From: Scylla paramamosain
Lineage: Eukaryota > Arthropoda > Malacostraca > Decapoda > Portunidae
Length of the DNA stretch: 64,000 nt
Assembly (NCBI RefSeq): GCF_035594125.1
Contig: NC_087183.1
Coordinates: 10,869,868 to 10,933,867 of the forward strand
Direction: 5' to 3'
A program made the translations under genes and the position numbers. The notes beneath the pieces were generated by a model. That model saw only the letters and a program-made list of their open reading frames with translations, was not told where the DNA came from and did no database searches. Below, one piece after another: positions 53,780-64,000 of this stretch. The first letter of the stretch is position 1; every line of letters starts with the position of its first letter.

Positions 53780-54827
53780 TCAATACACTAACTTCCTTTT
53801 CCTTTTCTGGAAGAATACCGCGTACTTTCACTATTATTCTCCGAATTTCTGTTCCCTTTTTAATTTTGTTTCCAATGTTTTTTTTTTTTTTTTTGCTGGA
53901 GTTGCGACTGTCTCAACGCAACAGTCTCTACAAGCAAACAACTCTATTAAGTTTGGTGCGTCTAAGCGATCCAACCTATCTAATCTTGAACCACCAGTCC
54001 AGTCTTTTTTTGGCCTCGGAGTGAGAGAATACAGATAACTCCAGATGGAGCAAACCCGGGCAGGTGGTTGTGTGTGGGAGACTTTGTTTACTTGAGTAGT
54101 GATCTAAAAGTGACAGTCCCCATTCGGCGATACAGTTCCTTCACGCCCTCACCACGACTCCGCTGATTAAAAAGACACTTCCATCCTCTGCCTATTTCTT
54201 TCTCTTCTCTTACGTTTTTATCCCTTCTCTCGCACCTTTTTCTTCCTCTTCCTCACCTTTGTTCTCCTTTAAGTATGCCCTTCATTTCCGTCCCTATCTC
54301 CTTATTTTTCTCTCCTTTTCCTACTCCTCGGTATCATTCTACGTTTTTTCCTACCTCTCTCGCCCTTCTGTTACGCTCCCTCTATCCTCTCTTCTCTTGC
54401 CCTTCCATTATACTCCCTCTCTCTATCCCTCCTGCATTTTCCTTCCTTCTCCCTCTCCTTTTCCTCTCTCGATCTTTCTTTCTTCCTCCTCTTAATGGAG
54501 TTGGCCTAGTTATTATCTCTTTAAGTGGAAACATCACGGAAATTAATTGATTTCATGAAAACGGAGTATCTTCATGAAGGAGTTTTCTCGTTAGGGGACT
54601 GGCTAATGGCGGTGTGCAAAACAAGTCGAAACGTGAAATATCTCCTTATCATTATTTTATATCATCGTTTTCCAATCCTAGCACATATCAGGCAAAGGAG
54701 TGATACTGTTTTAACTTTTAAGCCCTTACATATACTGGTGTGTACATTTCACTCGAGTAAATTCTATTCCATAAAGATTGTTCCCAAAATTATTTTTCCT
54801 CTTTAAATATACGAGTACCCAAAAGGT
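53780..54827. other. Intergenic stretch, partly T/C-rich
   Basis: Pyrimidine-rich low complexity 54170-54495; the rest is unremarkable. No supported gene. Confidence 0.5.
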
Positions 54828-55035
54828 AAGCTAACTTAACCTAACCCAACCTTAATTCACCTAATCTAATCCAACCAGACCTAATGTATCTCAGTCCAAA
54901 CCAACTCGGCCCAAACCTAATTTAAATGTAACTCAAACAGGCCTAACTCAATCTAACTCTAAACTAACACAACACAACCCAGTCCAACCTAACCCAGCGT
55001 GCCATAATCTAACCTAATTTAACCCAACCTGTCAT
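54828..55035. repeat. Degenerate interstitial CCTAA repeats
   Basis: Strings such as CTTAACCTAACCCAACC, CTAATCTAATCCAACC and CTAACCTAATTTAACCCAACC run over about 200 bp; C-rich on the plus strand. Confidence 0.65.
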
Positions 55036-55212
55036 AGTGAAGAAATTCTGAAATTCAGTTACGGAGAATGTCGGGGCTTGCTATGTATGTATGAGGTCAG
55101 CTGTGCTATGCCTAAGCACTGTAGCAGGGTGGTCCACGAGGTTATTCCTTTCTACCGTGGGGCGACGAGGGTAAGGGTGTGAATGATGTGTGTGTGTGTG
55201 TGTGTGCGGTGC

Positions 55213-55443
55213 TTTGGACAATATTCTAAAACACTTGAAACAATTCTTGCCGCACCTCCACTTCTTTCAAAACGTTCTAGTTAAAGTGACACGAGTTTTT
55301 AAGGGTGTTTTTGTGGTTCCAGTGACAGATTAGCATGATTTCTATATAACGAACAGAAGAAACACTCTTGAGAACCCGACTAATCATCTCTGTGGCTTTT
55401 AAGAATCGTCATGGTGAGACAGCAAAGCGTTTGTGAATACGGA
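55213..55443 (-). mobile_element. MITE-like element, family M1, inverted
   Basis: Begins TTGGACAATATTCTAAAACAC and ends AAGCGTTTGTGAATACGGA. The reverse complement shows the core (GAGATGATTAGTCGGGTTCTC) in family order. Confidence 0.55.
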
Positions 55444-55614
55444 TGTTTGTCTAGGCCACCACGTGTGGAATTGCCGGCCTGGTATATAGACGGATAGATC
55501 GAAAGAATGTTCGTGATGAAAAATCCAGCTTGGAGAATTTTACGGCACTGGAAAGATATGACTGAAAATAAACGAGAGAAAACAAATGAAACATGGTGGG
55601 AGATAACACGTGCT

Positions 55615-55619
<5 letters not shown>

Positions 55620-55668
<49 letters not shown>
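55620..55668. repeat. (CA)n microsatellite
   Basis: About 24 units. Confidence 0.94.
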
Positions 55669-55669
<1 letters not shown>

Positions 55670-55872
55670 CAGAGGGATCGTAAACAGGATCCGTAACAGG
55701 CCGCCACCTTTCCCCGGCGTTAATTACCAGCACGAGGCAGGAATGCGCGATACGAGGAGTGGAGTAGAATGTAGTATTTTCTGATTGGTCATTTGATATG
55801 GTTGTTAATAGTATGTGTGTGTGACTCACTATTCACTTTCAGTATCACGTGCTGAATTCGTGACAACCAAAT

Positions 55873-55978
<106 letters not shown>

Positions 55979-56485
55979 TGTCACTTACATAACTATACTA
56001 ATGAAAAATGTGCTTTAAGGGACAAACATCGCGATTCTAGCCAAATTCACTTGATTGGGAACAAAACACATTAGTGAAAAAGGTAAGTCAATGATCCCAT
56101 TAATAACGAAAGAAAATGTATGAAAGAAAACAGAAAATGGAAAAAAATACAAAAGAAAAATATACGATTAAAGCAAAGAAAACCAAAATTCATATTTTTT
56201 CCATAATCATGCAAAATAAGCTAAAAATCAGGATAAATATACAATTCTTGTCAATTAATCATACGAAAATTTAAACAAAGCGTATGAAAGAAAAAAATAG
56301 GAAAGGCCATTTAGGACAAAAAAAAAAAAGATAACAAAATGAGAAGAAAGAATTTAAAGAGAAAAACATGATTACTGGCTTAACGTGTGTGTTACAAAGA
56401 CGAGTACAATAATTGGCATCAGTATCGGATGTTCCTTTTATTTAATAGAGGCACAAGTATAATGATGTAACCGGATAACAAGGTC

Positions 56486-56486
<1 letters not shown>

Positions 56487-56569
<83 letters not shown>

Positions 56570-56647
56570 GAGGCAATCTCCAAATAATTACTGCTAGTTA
56601 CTGAGTTTAAGCGTCCTTGTAACGGTGCATAATGGCAATAAATGAAT

Positions 56648-56736
<89 letters not shown>
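56487..56736. repeat. Complementary (GA)n ... (CT)n pair
   Basis: GA repeat 56487-56566 and CT repeat 56651-56736 with an 84-bp spacer. Confidence 0.93.
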
Positions 56737-56741
<5 letters not shown>

Positions 56742-57209
56742 CGTGCTGGCTACGCGACTCACCACAGTCAAAGATAAACAAAATGACAAGAATGAAGCAC
56801 ACCATAAAAGCAAATGTCATATCTACAGTCAAGAGATAAAACAGCAAAGTTATTCATCCCTTCATAACAAACGAGAAAGTGGCTTTACATAATACAGCAC
56901 TTTGTATGTATATAAAAGAACAGTACTATCTATGTGTCCGTATGTCCGTCTCTCTGTTCCCGATGCTGAGTCCAACCGCCGTGTTTACGCTTCCCAAGCA
57001 TAATATAACAATTTATATGCATATTAAAAGCAGTGTCCGTATGTGTCTGTCTGTCTATCTGTAATGTTTTTTTTATGCTGAATTCTACGACGTGTATGCA
57101 CTTCACAGTTTTTTTTTTTTTTTTTTAGATTAAGTATTTTCCAGGTTGTAGTATAGACGGTAATAAAGAGCAAGGGCTGTAGATCAACTAAAAGAAAAAT
57201 TGACACATT

Positions 57210-57415
57210 CAGGGCTCGTATTCAGAAACACTTTGCTCTCACACCACGACTATTTTTAAAGGCCACATAGATGATTAGCGGGGTTCTCATGAGTGCTTCT
57301 TCTAATAATGTAGAAGTCTCGTTAAACTGTCGCTAGAATCATAAAAAAAAAAAAAAACACCTTAAAAACAAGTGTCACCTCAACTAGAGCCTTTTGAAAG
57401 TAGTGGCAATGCAGC
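57210..57415 (+). mobile_element. MITE-like element, family M1, right end replaced by (AT)n
   Basis: Left end CAGGGCTCGTATTCAGAAAC and full core are present up to CTTTTGAAAGTAGTGGCAA. The right terminal repeat is missing, and a 175-bp (AT)n array begins in its place. Confidence 0.6.
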
Positions 57416-57416
57416 C

Positions 57417-57676
<260 letters not shown>

Positions 57677-58087
57677 TCTCATCCATGCGTTGTTTGTCTT
57701 TCTTATATTCCGTTTCTCGATTCGAAATGCGACTCAGAATTTTATTCACGGTTTTTATTTATTTATTTTCTTCTCCGGACGGGAGCGTGTAAAGAAAAGA
57801 GGATTTTGTACCATGCACCGAGTGAGTTCAAACAAGTGAGTATATTTTCAGGCGAATCCAGATGTATGCGGATCCAGGATGTTTTCAAGCTCCCGCAGAT
57901 TTCCCAGTGGTACACATCTAAGGCGAATATTCCCTATTTTCCTTTGAGTTTACGGAGATAATTTGTCACGCTTCATAAAGTCTTTGGATAGTGTTTGCTA
58001 CGTTTGAGATTGCTTCAGTGTTTCAATATGTCTACGAACAGTGTCTGCTACTTTAAATATGTATGATAACCTGGAGATAGTTTGGTG

Positions 58088-58113
58088 ATTATTATTGTTA
58101 TTATTATTATTAC

Positions 58114-58166
<53 letters not shown>
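58088..58166. repeat. (ATT)n microsatellite
   Basis: About 26 triplets with a few interruptions. Confidence 0.93.
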
Positions 58167-58179
58167 GATTATCATCATT

Positions 58180-58896
58180 ACCACTATTGTTATTATTATC
58201 ACTGTCGTAATCACTGTCAATATTACAGTATGGGGGAAGTATGATAACAAGGGTGGCCTTCAGTCAAAGCATTACTCAACAAGCTTCTCTTCCAGGCGAG
58301 TACACGGAGCAGAAGTGGCGTGTTTTGGGACGAATCAAAGCACGGGGCCTTTTGTCATCGATACCACCAGTATGACGCCACACTGCCACGTGCTTCGGAA
58401 TAAGAACAAAAAAGTCTTCAACCATCTGCTGTCCTCTGACCTTGACATTCTTCACTTTTTTTCCCGATTACGTTTACCTAAATATATCCTCGAATGTTTC
58501 ATAAGCTTATAATGAATACTGTCAACTATAACCGATTTACTTGTGCAGGAATTTACTAATGGCTTACGATTTTTCAGGTATACTTACGAAATCCATTTCC
58601 TTCGACTTCTATTTACAAGAGATTATGAATTTGGAGCGCGGCACTCTCTAAGTGTGAACACAAGAACATAATAAGAAGCCGCAAGAAGTAAGCAGGCCTA
58701 CACGCGGGAGTTTGAGTATAAACCATACCACGTATATGCCTACGTTCATTATCATATTTATCTATAACTATTTTGTTTTAGTGTTTCAAAAAAGTTACGT
58801 ATACACTGTAGTTTTACGCTGCCTAGTAATGTAAAAGAAAAATAGTAACGTTTTAGCAGTCAATAATTGCCGTCATGAATAAACGAAATTAATCCC

Positions 58897-58951
<55 letters not shown>

Positions 58952-59510
58952 GGAAACTGTTTTGACACTGGCCCATTATAACTTATTATTCATTTCATTG
59001 TTTTGAAATGGACTAATAACCTAATTCCTGAAAAAAAAAAAAAATAATAATAATGATAATAATGTAAAAAGGCACTTTTCTCTTACGGAGGCTCAGGCAT
59101 TTTCTTCACAACACAATCTGATCCCTTTTTTTTTTTTTTTTTTGTGGCTACACCATTATGTAACGCCCTAAGTCATTCTCTCTCTCTCTCTCTCTCTGAC
59201 GCCCCTTGCCGCGACCTTTCCTTCCTGCGTGGAGGTAAACGTGGAAAGGTGCAGGGGAGTGGAGGTAAGGGGCGGGGAAGAGGAGAGGAGCACAGACATG
59301 AGGGGCTGAGGGAAGAAGAGGGGCAGGCAGAGGAGGACCATGAATATGAGAGGTGATCACGGGTGGTGCACGCGAGGTCACTGGATAGATGACCTTATTG
59401 ACTATTGCTATTGACCACCAGGATGCCCAGTCTGTTGCTGCCACACACACACACACACGTCATGTTCTATAAGCTCTTTTTATCTCATCTCAAAAAAAAA
59501 AAAAAAAAAT
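58180..59510. other. Intergenic stretch with (CT)n tracts
   Basis: CT repeat 58900-58949 and a short one at 59176-59197. A GC-richer patch at 59195-59390 and another at 58296-58420 have no recognisable protein. Confidence 0.45.
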
Positions 59511-59517
59511 CTTATTA

Positions 59518-59520
<3 letters not shown>

Positions 59521-59579
<59 letters not shown>

Positions 59580-59597
59580 TCTCTCCCTCTCTCTCAT
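59521..59597. repeat. (CT)n microsatellite
   Basis: About 36 units with two CC interruptions near the right end. Confidence 0.94.
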
Positions 59598-59639
59598 TAT
59601 CTTGTTTTCTTCACTTTGTCATCATCCTTCACAGAATCC

Positions 59640-61340
59640 AAACAAGTTCTCAGATATCTTTTCCTATCCTTACTCACATCACTTAAAACTTCCTGATGTT
59701 AGAACAATGTTCACATTTCTTAAGTTATATCTTGGTCCATGAGAAATACTTTGAATCTTTGTGTTATTGATTTTGTCCTATATTACATACCTAACCTCAT
59801 CAAAATTATACTAAAAAAAAAAAAAAATTGTATAATCTACTTGAGGTTACTTCCAAATCATGAGAGGTCTAATGTGACTGCAGCATGTATATTGCCTTCA
59901 ATGGATGTATGGATATGTAATCCAGCCAACAAAATAACTGATTACATTCCTGAAGGCTGTTTTATATCTAAAGTGAACCCTTTACAGGTCTTACCTTGCT
60001 GATGGTATCTGAATGTTGTTGATGCCAATAATACTGTTAACTATCACAGAGATGGTTACTTAGACAGCATTAAAAACTTTATTAATTAAGGTTAGAGGCT
60101 GGAAAATGTGGGCATTTCATCTGCACTAGAACCCAGATTCCATACTACAAGCTTAAGAAGTGTCCATTTGTATTAACATGTACTGATGAAAGCTTATAAA
60201 AGTTCAAGAATCTATTAATATGCCAAAGTAAAAACATCCTTAATGACAAGTAACTGAGACAAAACATCACACCTTATCTGCAGGTATGGGGTGTCCCCAA
60301 CCCTGAAGCATGGGAAACTGGATATACACATATTAATATTTTTTTATGTTAAAAAATAAATAAAAATAATTAATTAATTAATTAAAAAAATGAAGGTCTG
60401 GAAATCTGAGGTATATACCATTGCTTTTCTCCTTCTTTATCTCTCATTAAAAGAGACTTTTTTTTCTTCTTTTACCTGAAGCTGAGCATGCTACCAACCA
60501 CCACTATTACCCAAAAAACACTACAGTGACCCAAACAACACTACATCAGTAATAAGAGTAAACATCCATACCAGTCTTAGTGTCAGTCTTGCCACAAGGT
60601 CAAATCAAACTTGCCACTTGAGTATGAAGTTGTAATCGGCTTCACCTACAGGGTCAACACAGCCGCTGTCACAACTGTTGCACAGAACAATGTGCACTAA
60701 TGAGAACTAACACATGAGTGACCAGCGGTCATGTTGGACTCAAGAGATAAGTTAGTATGAAAAATTACCCATCTACATCATAAAGTAATGTCTAATCAGA
60801 TAATGGCAGCTTTTCCATGAGCAAAGGTCATATCAAACTTTCAAAAAAGAGCATTGACCCCAGTCTTGATAAAACATTTTGTACTTTGAGATATTCCACA
60901 AGGATCTCAGATATTAAAAAAGCACATTCACAATTTTATCTAAACATCATATATCCTGGTTTGACTATAAAGATTAAATTAATATAGCAAAATATGTAGT
61001 CTGGTAAAGAGTCTTAAGCTACATTAAATATTTACATGGCATGGAAAAAAGGAACTCTGGTATCACTGGTTGATCATGACACCAATGTTCTCACTACAGA
61101 CTATTATCACAGCAGTAAGGTTGTATCTTAGAAACAAACAAAATATTTCAATATGACATCAACAGTATGCTCAAACCCAACCCATCCTCAGTTTGATGAA
61201 GACTCACAGCTTCATGCAACATATTACATAACTGGTATCAATTACATCTAGAGCTTGGGAGCAGAGAAATAAAAACATTTCTTCATCTGCAACACTATTA
61301 ATGAAAAGAATCAACAAAAATGCAGTTCCCAACTGTTCAT
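59640..61340. other. AT-rich unique stretch, possibly GTF2E1 3' flank
   Basis: No long simple repeats and no exon-like frames. TTTATT near 60077 would read AATAAA on the GTF2E1 strand, but that site is 1.6 kb past the stop codon. Confidence 0.45.
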
Positions 61341-61354
61341 TCAGTGTCAATGTT

Positions 61355-61356
<2 letters not shown>

Positions 61357-61415
<59 letters not shown>
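61357..61415. repeat. (CA)n microsatellite
   Basis: About 29 units, 243 bp past the GTF2E1 stop and so possibly in its 3'UTR. Confidence 0.94.
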
Positions 61416-61416
<1 letters not shown>

Positions 61417-61657
61417 TCATCCCTCTAAACACACATATAAAACAAGACTAACACTACACCATGACATAACACAAACACATACACAACAAACACAACAAGA
61501 ACACCACTGTCACTAAAACAATGAACTCACACAGGACAAATCAGTCATAACTTTCTGACACAGTGCAAGAGAAAGAAAGACAGATTCCCCACACGTACCA
61601 TCCAAGAAGGGGGTAATTCTATTCATCTGGCTTCCACTTCCCTTCTTTCCATGCTGG

Positions 61658-61857
61658 CTAATCATCCAGTGAGCACATGTAGTCTTGGTACATGAGCATA
61701 TAGGCGTTCTTCTCTTCCTGGGTCATGCGGGCAATGAGAGCATTGTCCACCTCTGTGATGGCCACCTGTTCCCCAGCCACACTCACTTGTGGCACAGAAT
61801 CCTCCTCCTCCTCATCATCCGTGTCTCCAAGCTCTATCACCTCATCCTCTGGGTTGT
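61658..61857 (-). CDS. GTF2E1: GTF2E1 terminal coding exon, TFIIH-binding acidic tail
   Basis: The 200-bp exon follows CCATTAG and ends with TAG at 61658-61660. It encodes NPEDEVIELGD, an acidic run, a VSVAGEQVAITEVD segment and the MTQEEKNAYMLMYQDYM end. In characterised TFIIE alpha the acidic domain contacts the p62/Tfb1 subunit of TFIIH. Confidence 0.88.
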
Positions 61858-63729
61858 CTAATGGGTGCAGAAAGAGATAGGAAAGACCACATGTGTTAGC
61901 AAAGAAGATGAAATGATTATGAAATGACCACTGATAATGGGATTTCTGTAGTTGTGAAAAGTGCACTGTTTATGAAAGATGAAGTTATTTAAGTGTTTGT
62001 AAAGAAGGATCCATGGTCACTTAATAATGGAGCCAAAAAATCATGCATCAACCAATTCACATTCATAAATAAAGAATATGACAAAGGCACATATCTACAA
62101 AGAAAACTCATTAAAGAAATATATCAATGAAACAAGAACACTGCACAAAAGAAGTCTGCTTTGACACTCACTCTTAGGTTCAGTACCAAAGCTTGGAGCA
62201 GTGCTGGGAATGGCAGGCCTGGCTGCTGCATTTTTCCTTTTGGCTGCCTCATCTCCACTGTCATCTGAGTCACTGTCTGATTGGTGGCGAGACTGGCCCT
62301 TCTTTGCATGTCGCTCATGGGTCTGAAGTAACACCATGACATCATCTGCCCCACTGTTGTTGCCACTACCCTGCTGTGGGTGGCTACTGGAGGAGGGCAC
62401 AGCCTTAGACTCACTCTGCAAGGAAGAGAGGTGTGAATGTTACTGAAGACAAACTGAGAAAATAAGAGAAAATGCAAAACACTCAACTCCTTATAAGTTA
62501 GGGCTTAAATATGACTGTCCTGTTTCTAGTGCCTTCATATCCTAACATCTGTATGATTAAAAATAATTTCATAAACAATGTGACAACTCTAATGAATGTA
62601 GCTGGAAGTACTGGTAATCCTTGTTTTCTCATAGAGAAAAATATCCCAGGCCAGCACTTCTGAGCTGCAGACCTGTGGATTGGTGGCATCTGAGGTGGTA
62701 ATGTTGGTGGTGATGAGGGAGGTGGCATCAGACAACCATATGGGTTTCTCCTTGGTCTGCACTGTCTCCTCTCCTGTGCCTTCTGCATTGATGTTCACGT
62801 CTATTGAACCCGCAACCTGTGGATCAAGGTAAATTACTTAATTAAAACTCACTGCATTATGGCATTCAATTCCTACAAATATGCTATAAAAGCAATACAA
62901 AATATATCATGTAGTGCTTCCATAAAAGTTAGGACTTTTAGAATTAGCAAAGTTCAAGGAAAAAAGTCATAAATTAGGTAGGTGCATTGCTTTCAAGAGA
63001 ACTTTAAATATATTGGTAATATATTATGTTTTTCTTGAGTGTGGAAGACAGCCTGTTTTAAGAAAACAAATATCAATTGAAGGATGATGGAGAATATAAT
63101 TTCCCTCACCTGGAAGCCTGACTTTTTGGTGGAGTCTCCTGACCAGACATGAGAATTGTCATTACCAGGAGCCTTGGGCTTGACTTGTCTGTGGGAGGAA
63201 GAAGTATGTGTTCAGAGCAGTAGTGGACATTATGAATACATTCTAATCTAAATCTTTATCACTTTCCACTTCCATATGTTAAAACTGAACTGTAATGTAA
63301 AGTGTGCTGGACAGTGAAGATGATATCTACATTTTCAATCATTTATCTCTTACATACAGTGAAAGATACTGAGATTATGATGACTCACACACAAACAAAA
63401 TACCATTAAATGTGTGCTAAAAAATCTCAAAAGCTTAATTAAAACCAATCAATAATGAGCTAATTATACACTTTGTAGACACTCTCTTATACAGACTATA
63501 CTTAACTTTTTAAGACTTGTACAAAAGTAATGAACAAGGAAAATAAGAACCACTGAAAAATTTGTCAAAGCTGTGGCCACAATGATACATCAAAGATCCC
63601 TGCAAATATTTAAGGGAAAAATATGGCATACAAAAACAATACACATCAACTTTACCCTGGTTTCTTGATGTCACTGAAGTCTTTAGGCTGAGGCTCTGAG
63701 AACTTTGCAGCCAGTTTAATATTTTCAAC
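61658..63729 (-). CDS. GTF2E1: Transcription initiation factor TFIIE alpha subunit, C-terminal part (5 exons, 5' end outside window)
   Basis: Five minus-strand exons (63656-63729, 63110-63188, 62673-62816, 62172-62415, 61658-61857) join in phase with GT-AG introns into 246 codons and a TAG stop. TFIIE alpha recruits and regulates TFIIH at RNA polymerase II promoters in the nucleus. Recognised from the order of conserved pieces: the VENIKLAAKF segment, a KEKPIWL motif, a DVMVLLQTHER motif, a Ser/Asp-rich stretch, an acidic run (DTDDEEEED) like the region known to bind TFIIH, and the C-terminal LIARMTQEEKNAYMLMYQD, which matches the family's QMTPEEKEAY ending. The N-terminal winged helix and zinc ribbon are absent because the gene runs off the right edge. 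The C-terminal half is expected to be largely disordered, so low complexity here is normal. The identification is from memory of the family; no alignment was run. Confidence 0.88.
62172..62415 (-). CDS. GTF2E1: GTF2E1 exon with VMVLLQTHER motif and Ser/Asp-rich segment
   Basis: The 244-bp exon follows CTTGCAG in phase 0 and ends AAG A|GTGAGT. It encodes a Ser/Gln-rich linker, DDVMVLLQTHERHAKK (conserved in TFIIE alpha), then an alternating Ser/Asp stretch (SDSDSDDSGDE) likely to be a casein-kinase-2-type phospho-region (inference). Confidence 0.85.
62673..62816 (-). CDS. GTF2E1: GTF2E1 exon with KEKPIWL motif
   Basis: This 144-bp phase-0 exon lies between TCCACAG and the donor CAG|GTCTGC. 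It encodes VAGSIDVNINAEG and then TKEKPIWLSDATS, the family's conserved 'EKPIWL' patch. The donor is weaker than its neighbours, but only this boundary keeps phase with the next exon. Confidence 0.82.
63110..63188 (-). CDS. GTF2E1: GTF2E1 exon
   Basis: The 79-bp exon follows CCCACAG and ends at CAG|GTGAGG. Entered in phase 2 it reads QVKPKAPGNDNSHVWSGD, then STKKSGFQ. The other forward frame hits a stop, so phase fixes the reading. Confidence 0.78.
63656..63729 (-). CDS. GTF2E1: GTF2E1 exon (first visible)
   Basis: The 74-bp exon starts after TTACAG in phase 0 and ends at GG|GTAAAG in phase 2. It encodes VENIKLAAKFSEPQPKDF, then SDIKKP. This segment follows the zinc-ribbon region in TFIIE alpha. 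No upstream exon could be recognised between 63730 and 64000. Confidence 0.8.
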
Positions 63730-64000
63730 CTGTAACAGAGAACAGACTTACAACACAGTTCCTAATACAGAACTTATTGACAAGAAATAATTAAATAAAT
63801 TAAATATTCATGCAATAAGACATTTATTAGAAAGAATATTTATTAGAATAGTGGTAATGATGATAAATAATAAGCAAAATGTCAGAGGATTCACCATAAA
63901 AAAAATTGCAATTAAGATGAGTTACATGATTAAAGGCAATGTCCCTCTAAATGACTAGGATAAAGCAAGGATAGATTGACACATGAAATGGCAGACTGTA

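Overview
The window looks like eukaryotic nuclear DNA from an arthropod, most likely a decapod crustacean (perhaps a crab). The reasons are split genes with GT-AG introns, an invertebrate-type Amt ammonium transporter, interstitial TTAGG/CCTAA repeats (the arthropod telomere motif), and a very high density of long (GA)n, (GT)n, (AT)n, (GGA)n and (AAT)n microsatellites. The species assignment is inference. No prokaryotic operon, CRISPR array or rRNA gene was seen.

Three protein-coding genes can be supported, all on the minus strand. (1) 61658-63729: the last five exons of the TFIIE alpha subunit gene (GTF2E1); its N-terminal exons lie beyond the right edge. (2) 30149-44979: 13 coding exons of an Amt-family ammonium transporter whose phases join into a 637-residue reading frame. 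(3) 24183-28569: the first two coding exons of a type II (delta/eta-like) diacylglycerol kinase, giving the N-terminal tail and the start of the PH domain; I could not find the rest of that gene in the 24 kb to its left. The genes are functionally unrelated and simply lie head-to-tail.

Layout: 1-18.5 kb is almost continuous simple-sequence repeat with short unique islands, presumably inside or beyond a long DGK intron. 18.5-24.2 kb is AT-rich, quieter sequence. 24.2-28.6 kb holds the DGK exons, with a broken LINE reverse-transcriptase fragment and a tRNA-like SINE head in intron 1. 29-45 kb is Amt, with introns full of microsatellites and several minisatellites. 45-61.6 kb is intergenic: microsatellites, MITE copies and a 35-bp perfect inverted repeat around a (TA)n core. 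61.6-64 kb is the TFIIE alpha 3' end.

Beyond microsatellites, the main non-coding structure is a dispersed MITE-like family of roughly 200-245 bp with terminal inverted repeats (about ten copies in both orientations), several tandem minisatellites (periods roughly 47, 70, 72, 100, 112, 135 and 165 bp), and complementary (CT)n/(GA)n foldback pairs. I saw no convincing new biological system. The most unusual items are the perfect hairpin at 51186-51357, the MITE family, and the repeat structure that reaches a splice acceptor in the Amt gene.
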